Positions 17,644 through 26,093 of a DNA stretch of 64,000 nt are shown here, in pieces. The stretch comes from Geminicoccaceae bacterium (lineage in GTDB: Bacteria; Pseudomonadota; Alphaproteobacteria; Geminicoccales; Geminicoccaceae). The DNA lies in contig JACKIM010000001.1 in assembly GCA_020638465.1 (NCBI GenBank), forward strand, positions 1,207,501 through 1,271,500, read 5' to 3'. Position 1 is the stretch's first letter, and the number at the start of each line of letters is the position of its first letter. The notes under the pieces are model-generated. The model ran no database searches and was not told the origin of the DNA. It was given only the letters and a program-made list of their open reading frames with translations. Both the position numbers and the translations under genes were made by a program.

Positions 17644-18975
17644 ATGTCGGCAGTTTCTGCAAGATCCGATGTGTTCCAAAATCAGGGGCGTGGTTGGTAT
17701 GGGCTTGATGTAGTATTCGATTATATTTTCTCGTTTGAATTCTATTTTGTTCTTTATCTTTATTCAAATGCCCTGAAATTCCTGATACCGTTTCCACCGC
17801 TTCCTGTCGATGAAACGATCGTGTTCGCGGGGATCAGTATTCTTATCGGTATCCGTGTGATAATCATGGAAGGCATCCGGGTACAGTCATTATATCTGGT
17901 CGGGGCTTATCTCCTCTTTATCAGCTTTCTTCTCCTCAGTACGACGTGGTCAGGGTCGAAAATCTTATCCAGGGAATATCTGACGTATTATTTTTCATTT
18001 CAGTTCTGGAATATCACCGCGGGTACGGCGGTTCTCGCCACGTCCCGCGAGCGGTGTACCCGTTTCATCAATCTCGTCATCCTGTTTTCAGTAGTGATTG
18101 GTTCAGCAGGAATATACATTTATCACGTTTTCGGTTCATTCCGGTTTTATGAAGGTTTCGCCAAGGGAATACGTGTCTACAATCGCTGGGGGTATGCGGT
18201 AGCCTATGGCTGTGTTGGCGCATTCGGGTTTTTCTGCTTGTCGAGAATGTTCACAAGCCGACAGATCACTTATGGCATTCTTTTTGTAATTGCGTTCTAC
18301 TTCCTTATCATTGGAACAAGCCGCGGGTCGCTACTTTCCGCATTGGCAGGTCTTTGCTCGATCATCCTGTTCTTGCGTCCCCAGATTGACGAGAATGGTC
18401 ATATCCTTGTCCACAAGGTCTATATTCTGTTTTTTGCAGTATTTATCATAGGAATTTTCACGATAGTCTACATAGTGATCAATGTTGGCAACATTGAAAC
18501 CTTTGGCAGATTTGTGAAACTCTACGAACAGTCGGAGAATACAGATCTCGTTTTTGGACCGAACAGGTTCAACTACTATCACGAGGCCATCCTGCATTGG
18601 CTCCAGGCACCGATATTCGGCAATGGCATCGCCGATTTTGCGCTCTATGGCCGCCCGGCCGAACTGGAAGGAGCTCATCCGCATAACATGGTCCTCGAAC
18701 TTCTGACGGATGGTGGAATCTTTGGCCTGTTGTTGTTCAGTCTCATACTGTTCGTGGCCCTCCATAAGATCGGTTTTTCGACTATTGGAAATGATCCCTT
18801 GATGCTGACGATCATGATGCTGTTCCTGTCAAAAATGGTGGCCGGAATGTACAGCACGCAAATTTGCCTGATGGACTTCCTGTTCGTATCGATAGGAATG
18901 CTCACGCTGGCGCCGTCTGGCCAGGATGCACCGGCCACCTGGAGCGATCCCCTTGTTCCGGGCGCAATCAGGTAA
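17644..18975 (+). CDS. O-antigen ligase/polymerase-like membrane protein (Wzy_C family)
   Basis: Polytopic membrane protein of 443 residues with about eleven hydrophobic segments. The marker is HPHNMVLELLTDGGIFGLLL in the last third, the hallmark His-x-x-Asn loop of the Wzy_C (WaaL/Wzy) family. It would join or polymerise lipid-linked glycans at the periplasmic face. Base composition is clearly AT-richer than the neighbouring pnt genes, as is common for surface-polysaccharide genes acquired by transfer. Whether it is a ligase or a polymerase cannot be decided from sequence alone. Confidence 0.8.
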   Translation: MSAVSARSDVFQNQGRGWYGLDVVFDYIFSFEFYFVLYLYSNALKFLIPFPPLPVDETIVFAGISILIGIRVIIMEGIRVQSLYLVGAYLLFISFLLLSTTWSGSKILSREYLTYYFSFQFWNITAGTAVLATSRERCTRFINLVILFSVVIGSAGIYIYHVFGSFRFYEGFAKGIRVYNRWGYAVAYGCVGAFGFFCLSRMFTSRQITYGILFVIAFYFLIIGTSRGSLLSALAGLCSIILFLRPQIDENGHILVHKVYILFFAVFIIGIFTIVYIVINVGNIETFGRFVKLYEQSENTDLVFGPNRFNYYHEAILHWLQAPIFGNGIADFALYGRPAELEGAHPHNMVLELLTDGGIFGLLLFSLILFVALHKIGFSTIGNDPLMLTIMMLFLSKMVAGMYSTQICLMDFLFVSIGMLTLAPSGQDAPATWSDPLVPGAIR

Positions 18976-19289
18976 CGCAACTTCCTCTTTGGCTGTCGTT
19001 CCTTGATGCAAGGAGTTTTTGGCTTGTCTGGGATGCGGCGGCCAACTCGAATGATATGGCCAGGTTGATTGCGCATGTTTCCCTGAATGTTACAATGTAG
19101 GCATTTGACCGGGTAAAATATCGGATATAGCCTATTAATTGATTATTCAACTTAAAAGAGGCATTTATTGATCTGTTACACTATGAGTTATTTGCAACAG
19201 GTTATTTTTGCGATCTAATGTGTAATTTATTCTTTAAAACGCCAGTTCGTCGCGGTAGGGTTTTCCCGCATTTCAAGTTCAGGGCTCTC
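18976..19289. other. AT-rich gap between polysaccharide gene and gtrA
   Basis: 314 bp, distinctly AT-rich from about 19120. It contains a weak terminator-like stem (19000-19014) and probably the gtrA promoter. No other gene was recognised. Confidence 0.5.
19000..19020 (+). terminator. weak terminator after the polysaccharide gene
   Basis: A 5-bp stem TCCTT-gatgc-AAGGA is followed by G and five T residues, 24 bp after the stop codon. The stem is short, so confidence is low. Confidence 0.35.
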
Positions 19290-19805
19290 ATGAAGGAAAC
19301 ATTGCGGGAGTTTGTGGCATTCCTCGCCGGGGGGCTCTTCGTGACGGCAGTGCATTTCCTGCTGTTGACCGGGCTGGTTGAACTGGATGTGCTGATGCCG
19401 CTGGTGGCAACCAGTCTCGCCTATTGTATCTGCGCCCTGCTGAATTTCTTCATTCGCTACAACCTGGTGTTTCGGAGCTCCGCTCCGATGGGGACAGCAC
19501 TCCTGCGGGCGGTGTTCGTGTCCGGTTGCGGGTTCGTCCTCAACGCCTCGATCTTCGCGCTGGTCGAGACGTTCGATCGTTCGCACTATCTCTTCTCACA
19601 ACTGTGTGCGACCGGCGGCGTCTTCATCTGGAACTTCACGGCGTCGCGCTACTGGGTTTTCGCTCAACGCCACTCGCGGACTGCGGGGAAGATGGGCCCA
19701 TCTTGCGGGAATCGCGCGGGTGGGCCCATGGAGTCATCAACAACGGGCGATAAGTGCCATCAGGCTCCGATTTCGACGACCTTGCCGGAATGGAGCGAGT
19801 CGTAG
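19290..19805 (+). CDS. GtrA family membrane protein
   Basis: Four-helix membrane protein of 171 residues in the GtrA/DPMS-like family, whose members are thought to flip undecaprenyl-phosphate sugars or to assist surface glycosylation. Hydrophobic segments start at FVAFLAGGLFVTAVHFLLLT, and LNFFIRYNLVFR is the typical loop of the family. The ATG at 19290 gives the usual MKETLREF start; an ATG at 19218 would add 24 residues. The 3' end overlaps the convergent dehydrogenase gene by 46 bp, so the last residues are uncertain. It pairs by context with the O-antigen ligase-like gene. Confidence 0.78.
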   Translation: MKETLREFVAFLAGGLFVTAVHFLLLTGLVELDVLMPLVATSLAYCICALLNFFIRYNLVFRSSAPMGTALLRAVFVSGCGFVLNASIFALVETFDRSHYLFSQLCATGGVFIWNFTASRYWVFAQRHSRTAGKMGPSCGNRAGGPMESSTTGDKCHQAPISTTLPEWSES

Positions 19806-20758
19806 GCTGCATTGGCCAGCGCCAGTGCCCGACGGCCGTCCTCGAAACTCACCGGCATGGCGCTGCCTTTCTCCACGGCGTCGATGAATGCCTGAATTTC
19901 CGCATTGTAGGCTTCCCTGTAGCGCTCGATGAAGAAATAGAGAACGGGATCCCGTGCCGCCGTATGCTCCGCGTTCCATCGCTCGACAGCCGTCCCGCGC
20001 CGGTTTTCGGCCTTGAGCATGCCGGTGGCACCGATGGCCTCGACCCTCTGGTCGTATCCGTAGACCGCCTTGCGGTAGTTGTTGATGCAGCACTGTGCAC
20101 CGGATGCGGTCTCGAGCAGGATCATCGCCGTGTCGTGATCGTTCAGGTCGCGAACCTCCTGTGCGATCAGCGCGTTGGCAAAACAGGTCACCTTGACCGG
20201 CTCCTCGCCCAGCATGTAGCGGGCGAGGTCGAAATCGTGGATGGTCATGTCACGCAACAGGCCTCCAGCCACCTTCATGTAGGCGACAGGCGGAACCTCG
20301 GGGTCGCGGCTGGTGATGATCAACTGACGCAGTTCGCCGATCTCGCCACTGCGTATGCCGTCATGTACCGCCTTGAACGAGGGATCGAAGCGCCGATTGA
20401 ATCCTATCATCACCCGTGGATCGAGTCCCTTGATCTCGTTCCAGCAGCGATCGACGCGGGCCATGTCGAGATCGACCGGCTTCTCGCACAGGATGGCTTT
20501 GCCGGCCCTGGCTGCGGCGCCGATGAGGTCGACATGGGTATCGGTCGAGGATGCGATCAGGACGGCATCGACGGTCTTGTCGTTCAGCGCGTCGTCGATC
20601 GACGATGCCGCGGTGGCACCGTGCCTTTTGGCGCAGTCATTCGCGGAATCGCTGACGACATCGTAGACATAGGCCAGTTCGGCCCCGGGATGGGCGGCAA
20701 GATTGTCGGCATGCATGCGGCCGATGCGGCCGGCGCCGAAAAGAGCGAAGCGAAGCAT
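19760..20758 (-). CDS. iolG: inositol 2-dehydrogenase-like oxidoreductase (Gfo/Idh/MocA)
   Basis: NAD-dependent dehydrogenase of 332 residues. It has the N-terminal Rossmann loop FGAGRIGRMHADNLAAHPGA, ILCEKPVDLD with the catalytic lysine, and DMTIHDFDLARYMLG with the conserved Asp and His of the active site. The overall match is to IolG, which oxidises myo-inositol to scyllo-inosose. The symbol is tentative because other iol genes are absent from the window. A large inverted repeat with two IolR-like half-matches begins 18 bp upstream of the start. The next gene upstream on the same strand is a class III aminotransferase. Confidence 0.82.
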   Translation of the reverse strand: MLRFALFGAGRIGRMHADNLAAHPGAELAYVYDVVSDSANDCAKRHGATAASSIDDALNDKTVDAVLIASSTDTHVDLIGAAARAGKAILCEKPVDLDMARVDRCWNEIKGLDPRVMIGFNRRFDPSFKAVHDGIRSGEIGELRQLIITSRDPEVPPVAYMKVAGGLLRDMTIHDFDLARYMLGEEPVKVTCFANALIAQEVRDLNDHDTAMILLETASGAQCCINNYRKAVYGYDQRVEAIGATGMLKAENRRGTAVERWNAEHTAARDPVLYFFIERYREAYNAEIQAFIDAVEKGSAMPVSFEDGRRALALANAAYDSLHSGKVVEIGA

Positions 20759-20776
20759 GTTGGCTCCTCTGGAATT

Positions 20777-20820
20777 AGAACGTACATTCCATGATTATGG
20801 TATTATGGAATGTACGTTCT
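20777..20820 (-). promoter_or_regulatory. large inverted repeat, candidate IolR-like operator
   Basis: Perfect 16-bp arms (AGAACGTACATTCCAT / ATGGAATGTACGTTCT) are separated by 12 nt. Each arm is itself a near-palindrome matching GGAA-N6-TTCC, the motif reported for the RpiR-type inositol regulator IolR of Sinorhizobium, with one mismatch per arm. It fills the 64-bp gap between the aminotransferase stop and the dehydrogenase start. It could also act as an intercistronic hairpin. The regulatory reading is inference. Confidence 0.6.
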
Positions 20821-20822
20821 GT

Positions 20823-22205
20823 TTATGCCGGATTGCGCATGGCGGGAAGGGTGTCATCGAGCGCTTTCCACAGGCGGTCGAACAACTCGTCGATTTCCCC
20901 ATCCTTGATGATCAGGGGCGGACAGATGCCGATGGCATCGCCGGGCAGCGGCCGCAGGATCAGCCCATGGGCGACGCAGTTCTGCGCCAACGTGGGCGCG
21001 GCCTTGGCCGATACCGGATATTGCTCGCGGGTTGCCTTGTCGCGCACAAGTTCGAGCCCGCCAAGCAATCCGACGCCTCGCGCCTCGCCCACCAGCGGAT
21101 GCTCGGCCATGCGGTCGAGGCCCGCGCGAAAGCGCGGTGCGACCGCACGCACATGATCGAGGGTTCCGTCCTCCTCGTAGATTTCTAGTGTACGTTTGGC
21201 GACTGCTGCCGAAACGGGATGTCCGCCATATGTGTAACCCATGCCGAGCACGCCGAGCTTCGCCGACTGGTCGGCCAGCACGTCGTAGAACTCCTCGCGC
21301 ATCAGGAGGGCGGCAATCGGCAGGTAGGCCGATGACAGCTGCTTGGCGACCGTCATCAGGTCGGGCTGGATCGACAGGGTCTCGCTGCCGAACATGTTGC
21401 CGGTACGGCAGAATCCGCAGATCACCTCGTCGGCCACCATCAGCACGTCGTATTTCTTCAACACCTTCTGGATCTTGGGGAAATAGCTCGCCGGCGGCAC
21501 GATCACCCCTCCGGCACCCTGGACCGGTTCGGCGAAGAAAGCTGCCACCGTATCCGGGCCGAGCGCCTGGATCAGGGTCTCGACTTCCTGTGCGAGACGG
21601 TCGGTAAAGGCTTCCTCGCCTTCGCCCTCATGTCCCTCGCGGTAATGCGACGGCGGCGTCACGTGGAAGAACCGGTCGGATACCGGCAGGTCGAACCCCG
21701 CGCGGGCATAGGGAAGGCCGGTCAGGTGTCCGGCCATCGAGGTGATGCCGTGATAGGCCCGGCGCCGGCCGATGATGCGCTTCTTCTCCGGCTTGCCGCG
21801 GGCATTGTTGTAATACCAGATCAGCTTGATGGCGGTGTCGATGGCCTCGGACCCGGAATTGACGAAGAATGCCTTGCGCAGCGGATCGGGGGCAAGGTCG
21901 AGCAGCATGTCGGCCAGTTCGATCACCGGCGCGGAGGAGCGGTGCGCAAAGGTGTGGGTGTACGGCATCGTCTCCATCTGCGCCCTGGCGGCCTCGGCCA
22001 GCCGCTTTTCGGAGAAGCCCAGCGAGGTGCACCACAGGCCAGCCAGGCCCTCGATATATTGCTTGCCGTCATCGTCATGAACATAGATGCCTTCGCCACC
22101 CGTGATGACCAGCGGGCCCTGCTGCTCGTGCGCGCGCAGATTCGTGTAGGGGTGGATGTGATAGGCGATGTCACGTGCCTGCAGGGAATTGGGTACGATG
22201 GTCAT
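20823..22205 (-). CDS. class III pyridoxal-phosphate aminotransferase (omega-aminotransferase type)
   Basis: 460-residue fold-type I transaminase acting on a terminal or omega amine. Visible markers are AFFVNSGSEAIDTAIKLIWY for phosphate binding, VLMVADEVICGFCRTGNMFG with the cofactor-binding Asp, and TVAKQLSSAYLPIAALLM with the catalytic lysine. The last motif is typical of the beta-alanine/putrescine/aspartate-family group that uses pyruvate as acceptor. Substrate not determined. It lies upstream of the inositol-type dehydrogenase gene on the same strand; an operator-like repeat separates them, so they may be transcribed independently. Confidence 0.9.
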   Translation of the reverse strand: MTIVPNSLQARDIAYHIHPYTNLRAHEQQGPLVITGGEGIYVHDDDGKQYIEGLAGLWCTSLGFSEKRLAEAARAQMETMPYTHTFAHRSSAPVIELADMLLDLAPDPLRKAFFVNSGSEAIDTAIKLIWYYNNARGKPEKKRIIGRRRAYHGITSMAGHLTGLPYARAGFDLPVSDRFFHVTPPSHYREGHEGEGEEAFTDRLAQEVETLIQALGPDTVAAFFAEPVQGAGGVIVPPASYFPKIQKVLKKYDVLMVADEVICGFCRTGNMFGSETLSIQPDLMTVAKQLSSAYLPIAALLMREEFYDVLADQSAKLGVLGMGYTYGGHPVSAAVAKRTLEIYEEDGTLDHVRAVAPRFRAGLDRMAEHPLVGEARGVGLLGGLELVRDKATREQYPVSAKAAPTLAQNCVAHGLILRPLPGDAIGICPPLIIKDGEIDELFDRLWKALDDTLPAMRNPA

Positions 22206-22379
22206 GATGCGGCTCCGGCCCTTATTCTTGTCAGAGTGTCAGCATATCAAGCGCTCGTCGGCCCGACAAACGAATGTGGCAGGCCGACGGATGCGTGCCG
22301 TCCGTATTTTTGCTCTCCGGAACAAAGCCCGGGCACGCGCCGCTGCGGCAAAGCGGGGGCCGTCCGGTCCCCGTCACGG

Positions 22380-22832
22380 TCAGCCGGATGCCGGGTGCTC
22401 CGGTGCCGCGTGGTCTCCATTCTCGCAGAGCTGGTGATCGCCCAGCACTTCCATCACGCGGCAGTCGGCGATCCGGCCGCCACGGCACTGTTCGATCATG
22501 CGCTCAAGCTCGCGGCGCAGCGCTTCCAGCCGCCCGATGCGCCTTGTGACATCGTTCAGCTGCGCGCTCGCGATGGCGTCGACGGCCTCGCAGGACTGAT
22601 CGGGCCGGTCGGACAGGCCGATCAGGTCGCGCACTGACTGCAGCGGGAAGCCGAGCTCCCGCGCGTGACGGATGAAGGTCAGGCGCCTTACCGCCGATTC
22701 GTCATAGAGCCGCTGGTTGCCTTCCGATCTCGGCGGCTCGTCGAGCAGGCCGATCTGCTCGTAATAGCGGATGGTCTGCACCTTGCAGCCGGCCGCCCTG
22801 GCGATCCGCCCGATGGTGAGATGGCGGGGCAT
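22380..22832 (-). CDS. MerR family metal-responsive regulator (CadR/PbrR-like)
   Basis: 150-residue MerR-type activator. The N-terminal helix-turn-helix reads LTIGRIARAAGCKVQTIRYY, followed by the dimerisation helix. Metal-site cysteines are Cys81, Cys116 and Cys124, close to the three-cysteine site of the Cd/Pb sensors, with an extra Cys136 and a His-containing tail. I chose ATG 22832; longer versions run into the divergent promoter. It is divergent from a cation efflux gene, whose promoter has the 19-bp spacer typical of MerR activation. Confidence 0.88.
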   Translation of the reverse strand: MPRHLTIGRIARAAGCKVQTIRYYEQIGLLDEPPRSEGNQRLYDESAVRRLTFIRHARELGFPLQSVRDLIGLSDRPDQSCEAVDAIASAQLNDVTRRIGRLEALRRELERMIEQCRGGRIADCRVMEVLGDHQLCENGDHAAPEHPASG

Positions 22833-22845
22833 GATATTTTCTCCC

Positions 22846-22876
22846 TTGAACCTCCAGTCACTGTAGGAATTACAAG
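22846..22876 (+). promoter_or_regulatory. MerR-type promoter with operator dyad for the CDF gene
   Basis: A -35 box TTGAAC (22846-22851) and a -10 box TACAAG (22871-22876) are 19 bp apart, longer than the usual 17. Between them lies the dyad CCTCCAGT-c-ACTGTAGG (22851-22867; 7 of 8 pairs). MerR proteins bind such a dyad and untwist the long spacer when metal binds. The distance to the CDF start is about 35 bp. Confidence 0.75.
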
Positions 22877-22910
22877 GACAGGTGAAAACGGATTCTCGAA
22901 CCTGCGGGAG

Positions 22911-23579
22911 ATGGCCATGTCTGCATGCTGCGGACACGATCACGGAACATTCGACGGCACCTCGCCCGGGTTCCGCCGCGCGCTATGGATCGTGATCGTC
23001 ATCAATGCCGGGATGTTCCTTGTCGAGATGACCGCGGGATCTCTGTCGCAATCGCAGGCCCTCAAGGCCGACGCCCTCGACTTCCTGGCCGATTCGCTGA
23101 CCTATGGCATCAGTCTCATGGTGTTGGGGAAATCGCTGCGCGTGCGGGCAACGGCGGCATTGCTCAAGGGGTCCAGCCTGCTCCTCATGGGTCTCTGGGT
23201 CTTCGGCTCGACCCTCTACAGGGTGCTGGTGCCCGGCATTCCCGACGCTCCGGTGATGGGGATCGTCGGTGTCATGGCGCTGCTCGCCAACGTCGCCAGC
23301 GTACTGATTCTCATGCGCTACAAGGACGGCGATGCCAATGTCCGTTCGGTCTGGCTCTGCAGCCGCAATGATGCCATCGGCAATGTCGCCGTCCTGGTTG
23401 CGGCAGGTGCCGTGACATTCGTCGGCCACGGCTGGCCCGATCTGCTGGTGGCCACCATGATGGCCGGCCTGTTCCTCTGGTCCTCCATCCAGATCATCCG
23501 CCAGGCCCAGGGTGAATGGCGGCTGGATCCCGCACGGGGACAGGAAGGAGAGATATTCATGGATTCCACTGTAAAATAA
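22911..23579 (+). CDS. cation diffusion facilitator-type metal exporter
   Basis: Membrane transporter of about 222 residues, with six predicted helices and no large cytoplasmic domain. The N-terminus has a possible metal-binding CCGHDHG. Helix 2 holds ALDFLADSLTYGISL with the DxxxD pair; helix 5 has WLCSRNDAIGNVAVL, where the classic HxxxD is replaced by ND/N, a variant seen in the MerR-linked subfamily. Start ATG 22911, with ATG 22917 as alternative. Control by the divergent MerR protein suggests export of Cd, Pb, Zn or Co; which metal is not clear. Confidence 0.85.
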   Translation: MAMSACCGHDHGTFDGTSPGFRRALWIVIVINAGMFLVEMTAGSLSQSQALKADALDFLADSLTYGISLMVLGKSLRVRATAALLKGSSLLLMGLWVFGSTLYRVLVPGIPDAPVMGIVGVMALLANVASVLILMRYKDGDANVRSVWLCSRNDAIGNVAVLVAAGAVTFVGHGWPDLLVATMMAGLFLWSSIQIIRQAQGEWRLDPARGQEGEIFMDSTVK

Positions 23580-23594
23580 CCCCGTGCGAAGGCG

Positions 23595-24380
23595 TCAGGG
23601 GATGCCGGAGAGCGATTTTCCGAACACGGGGTGGGGTTTGCAGACCGGCAGCGGCCGCCTCGCCGACACGGGCCGCACGGGCGGCGGCGGCAGGTCGGGG
23701 AAATCGCCGGGCGGGAGCGCGCGGATCAGGCGCAACTCGTCGGGCGCGAAGATGGCAAACGCTCCCGACTGCGGGGTCGTCATCATCGCGTCGAGGATAT
23801 GCTCGTGGAGACTTTTCAACAGGCGGGACCGTCCCCTGGCGCGGAGCCTTTCCTCCTCGCCACGGGATTTCCTCGCCCTTGCGGGTTTCGCCGCTCCGGG
23901 AGTGTCCTTCGTGAGCGACCATGGCACCGGGCAGACATCCGGCACGTCGATCCCTCTGGCCACCGACTTCAGCAGCGAGGTGATGACATTCCCCATTCCC
24001 CTGCGTCCGGCACGATCCAGCCATGCCCTTTCGGCACCATCCGCCGAGGCGACGGATTGCGCCAGGGAGTTGTCCTGCAACCGACGGAACCAGTCGCGGG
24101 AGTGGAACAGCAGCAGACGGTGGAGGATCGCCCGAAGGCCATGACCACCATGTGGGGATAGTCCCGCCCGCATCGCCGACAGGACACCCGCCACATGCGG
24201 CAGATGTTCCAGCCCGTCGACCTCCGCCACATCAAGCCGGACCTGCGGCCCCGCCAGCACCCCGCGCCGCCCGGTCGCCACCAGCCAGCACACCTTCAAA
24301 AACCGCGGTGCGCCCCAGCGAAAGACCCGGCCGGCGAGTTTGCGCGGCAATATGGGGGGAGTAGGAGAGGTGTGGGACAT
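23595..24380 (-). CDS. hypothetical protein, basic, unrecognised
   Basis: A 261-codon frame with no family I recognise. The N-terminal third is arginine-rich with a hydrophobic patch (RFLKVCWLVATGRRGVLAG); the middle reads like a globular domain, and the C-terminus is proline-rich. I prefer it over the two opposite-strand frames because an AT-rich promoter-like stretch lies directly upstream (TTGACT about 40 bp before the ATG). There is no ribosome site, so it would be leaderless or start elsewhere. It lies between convergent CDF and divergent Tad-like genes. Confidence 0.45.
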   Translation of the reverse strand: MSHTSPTPPILPRKLAGRVFRWGAPRFLKVCWLVATGRRGVLAGPQVRLDVAEVDGLEHLPHVAGVLSAMRAGLSPHGGHGLRAILHRLLLFHSRDWFRRLQDNSLAQSVASADGAERAWLDRAGRRGMGNVITSLLKSVARGIDVPDVCPVPWSLTKDTPGAAKPARARKSRGEEERLRARGRSRLLKSLHEHILDAMMTTPQSGAFAIFAPDELRLIRALPPGDFPDLPPPPVRPVSARRPLPVCKPHPVFGKSLSGIP

Positions 24381-24538
24381 GGGGGGAGGTTATGATGCAA
24401 GGGCAGTGCGAGAGTCAAGGAATTTTTTCTTATGAAAATTGACCTGTCGGATTTGCATAAATTACATTTATTCACTCCTCGTTAGTAATTTCCGGCGATA
24501 CTTGGCTCCGGTAATCCCGTTGCTGTGCGAGCGTAAAC

Positions 24539-25486
24539 ATGCCTCCGGTCAGAGTTCCGTCAGCGCTTACCATTGTTCGAGATGAGCAGGGGTCGATCGG
24601 TGCGTTCATGGCGTTGTCCATGCTGGCCTTTCTCGGCATCAGCGCCCTGGCCATAGACCTGTCGCGGCAGGCGACCGCGGAATATGAACTGGCGCACAGT
24701 ACCGAACTCGCCTGCAAGCGCTACGAATCGTTCTATCGGGACCATCCCGGCGTCGAGACGCGCAGGTCCGCGGCCCTCAGGCAGTTCAATGCCCAGTCGG
24801 CGGCCCTCGGCGCATCGGCCTGGGGCCCCTCGGCGCGGATCAGCGGCGGAACGGGCGACCAGGAACTGGATGCGAGCGCATCCGGCTCGGCAAGCTTCGC
24901 CCGCCTGCTGGGGGTCAGGCAACTCAGTGTGAACAGTCACAGGACCTGTCTGGCGCCCACTCCCGCTTCACTGGCCGGAACATTGCTCTTCCAGGACGGG
25001 TTCGAGGACATCGTCCTCGCATATCGGGCCTGGACCGTGGTCCAGAAGACGGTTGCATGGCGGGTCACCGACGGTGCGGCCCTCGAAATCCAGGCCGGTA
25101 CGGTCACGCCCGCACTCGAAGGCGTGAACTTTGCCGAACTGGACAGTGAGTATGGATGGAGGATAGGGAACCCGGGCAAGAGTGCGAACTCCGCCATCAC
25201 CACCGACATCAGGTTCAGGGTCGGATATTTCGAATTGCGTTATCTCTACCGGAGCCGAACCGCCAGGGTCGACGACAACATCATCGACGTCTACCTCGAT
25301 CGCGATGGCGAACCGCTCCAGACGCATCTGATCGACGAGGCGGTCTTCAGTTCGGAATGGGAGGAACGGGTCGTACCGCTGCGCATCACCGTCGCCGATA
25401 CCTACCACCTGACCTTCAAGGCCGCCGGCGTCGAGAACACGACGGGCGGCCTGATCGACAATATCCGGATCTATTATGCTCCCTAG
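24539..25486 (+). CDS. TadG-like membrane-anchored protein with DUF642-like beta domain
   Basis: 315 residues. The N-terminus carries the TadE/TadG motif, a charged segment RDEQGSIGAFMALS followed by a helix (MLAFLGISALAIDLSRQ) that anchors Flp-pilus accessory proteins. From about residue 155 there is a different, secreted-type beta-rich region (LLFQDGFEDI, EGVNFAELDSEYGWR, TTGGLIDNIRIYYAP) resembling DUF642 or carbohydrate-binding jelly rolls, in which VELDS and LIDNI motifs recur. This fusion is unusual for a minor pilin. Two more TadE-like genes follow on the same strand. Ligand and role unknown. Confidence 0.72.
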   Translation: MPPVRVPSALTIVRDEQGSIGAFMALSMLAFLGISALAIDLSRQATAEYELAHSTELACKRYESFYRDHPGVETRRSAALRQFNAQSAALGASAWGPSARISGGTGDQELDASASGSASFARLLGVRQLSVNSHRTCLAPTPASLAGTLLFQDGFEDIVLAYRAWTVVQKTVAWRVTDGAALEIQAGTVTPALEGVNFAELDSEYGWRIGNPGKSANSAITTDIRFRVGYFELRYLYRSRTARVDDNIIDVYLDRDGEPLQTHLIDEAVFSSEWEERVVPLRITVADTYHLTFKAAGVENTTGGLIDNIRIYYAP

Positions 25487-25549
25487 TGCTCGGACGCATT
25501 CACTTCGTTCATTCATCCGAGCAACAGTTCCTTGTTTTTGCATCAATTT

Positions 25550-25580
25550 ATCCAGACAGATCAGTATGATCTGTCTGGAT
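25550..25580 (+). promoter_or_regulatory. perfect hairpin at the 5' end of the tadE-like gene
   Basis: Perfect 14-bp arms ATCCAGACAGATCA / TGATCTGTCTGGAT with loop GTA. It lies 63 bp after the first Tad-like gene and 15 bp before the preferred GTG start of the next. An in-frame ATG (25566) is buried in the loop and arm. There is no T-run. It may be an attenuator, an mRNA-processing site or a regulator site. Confidence 0.55.
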
Positions 25581-25595
25581 CGATGCACTGGCAGC

Positions 25596-26093
25596 GTGAC
25601 TGTCCGTGCCGTCCGGACCCTGCCGCGGCTGGCCGATGACAGGCGTGGAATTGCCGCACTGGAATTCGCACTGGTCCTCGGTCCCTTCCTGCTGCTGCTG
25701 TTCTTCATGATCGAGCTGGGCTGCATGCTGGTTGCCGATGTCGTCATCGGGAATGCCTCCGTCGGGCTGGCGCAGGCCTATCGCAGGAGCGAGACGGCAC
25801 CGGCCGATCTGGCGCAGGCCCGCGCCTTCGTCTGCACGAAATTCGCCTCCTTCCTCGATTGCGACGGCAAGATGAAGATCGATATCCGACCGGTCGGCGA
25901 TATCGACGACATCTCGAACAAGGTCATAGGCAGCAACGGCTTCAAGGCGGGGAAGGACGGCGATCTCCTGGTCGTCAGGATCGGCTACGCCTGGCAGGGG
26001 CTGACCCCGGTCCATCGCCTTGCCAATCTCGGCACGTCCGCCGGCGGCCAGCTTGTCTCCGGCAGCTTCGTTCGCCGGGCCGGCAAGTCGTGA
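25596..26093 (+). CDS. TadE-like pilus assembly protein
   Basis: 165 residues from a GTG start. RRGIAALEFALVLGPFLLLL is the TadE signature: a prepilin-like cleavage region with the Glu five residues into the hydrophobic helix, followed by FFMIELGCML. The rest is a small periplasmic domain with two cysteines (VCTKFASFLDC). An ATG at 25566 is possible but lies inside a perfect hairpin. It overlaps the next gene by a GTGA junction. It would form or guide Flp-type pili or a related secreted fibre. Confidence 0.75.
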   Translation: MTVRAVRTLPRLADDRRGIAALEFALVLGPFLLLLFFMIELGCMLVADVVIGNASVGLAQAYRRSETAPADLAQARAFVCTKFASFLDCDGKMKIDIRPVGDIDDISNKVIGSNGFKAGKDGDLLVVRIGYAWQGLTPVHRLANLGTSAGGQLVSGSFVRRAGKS

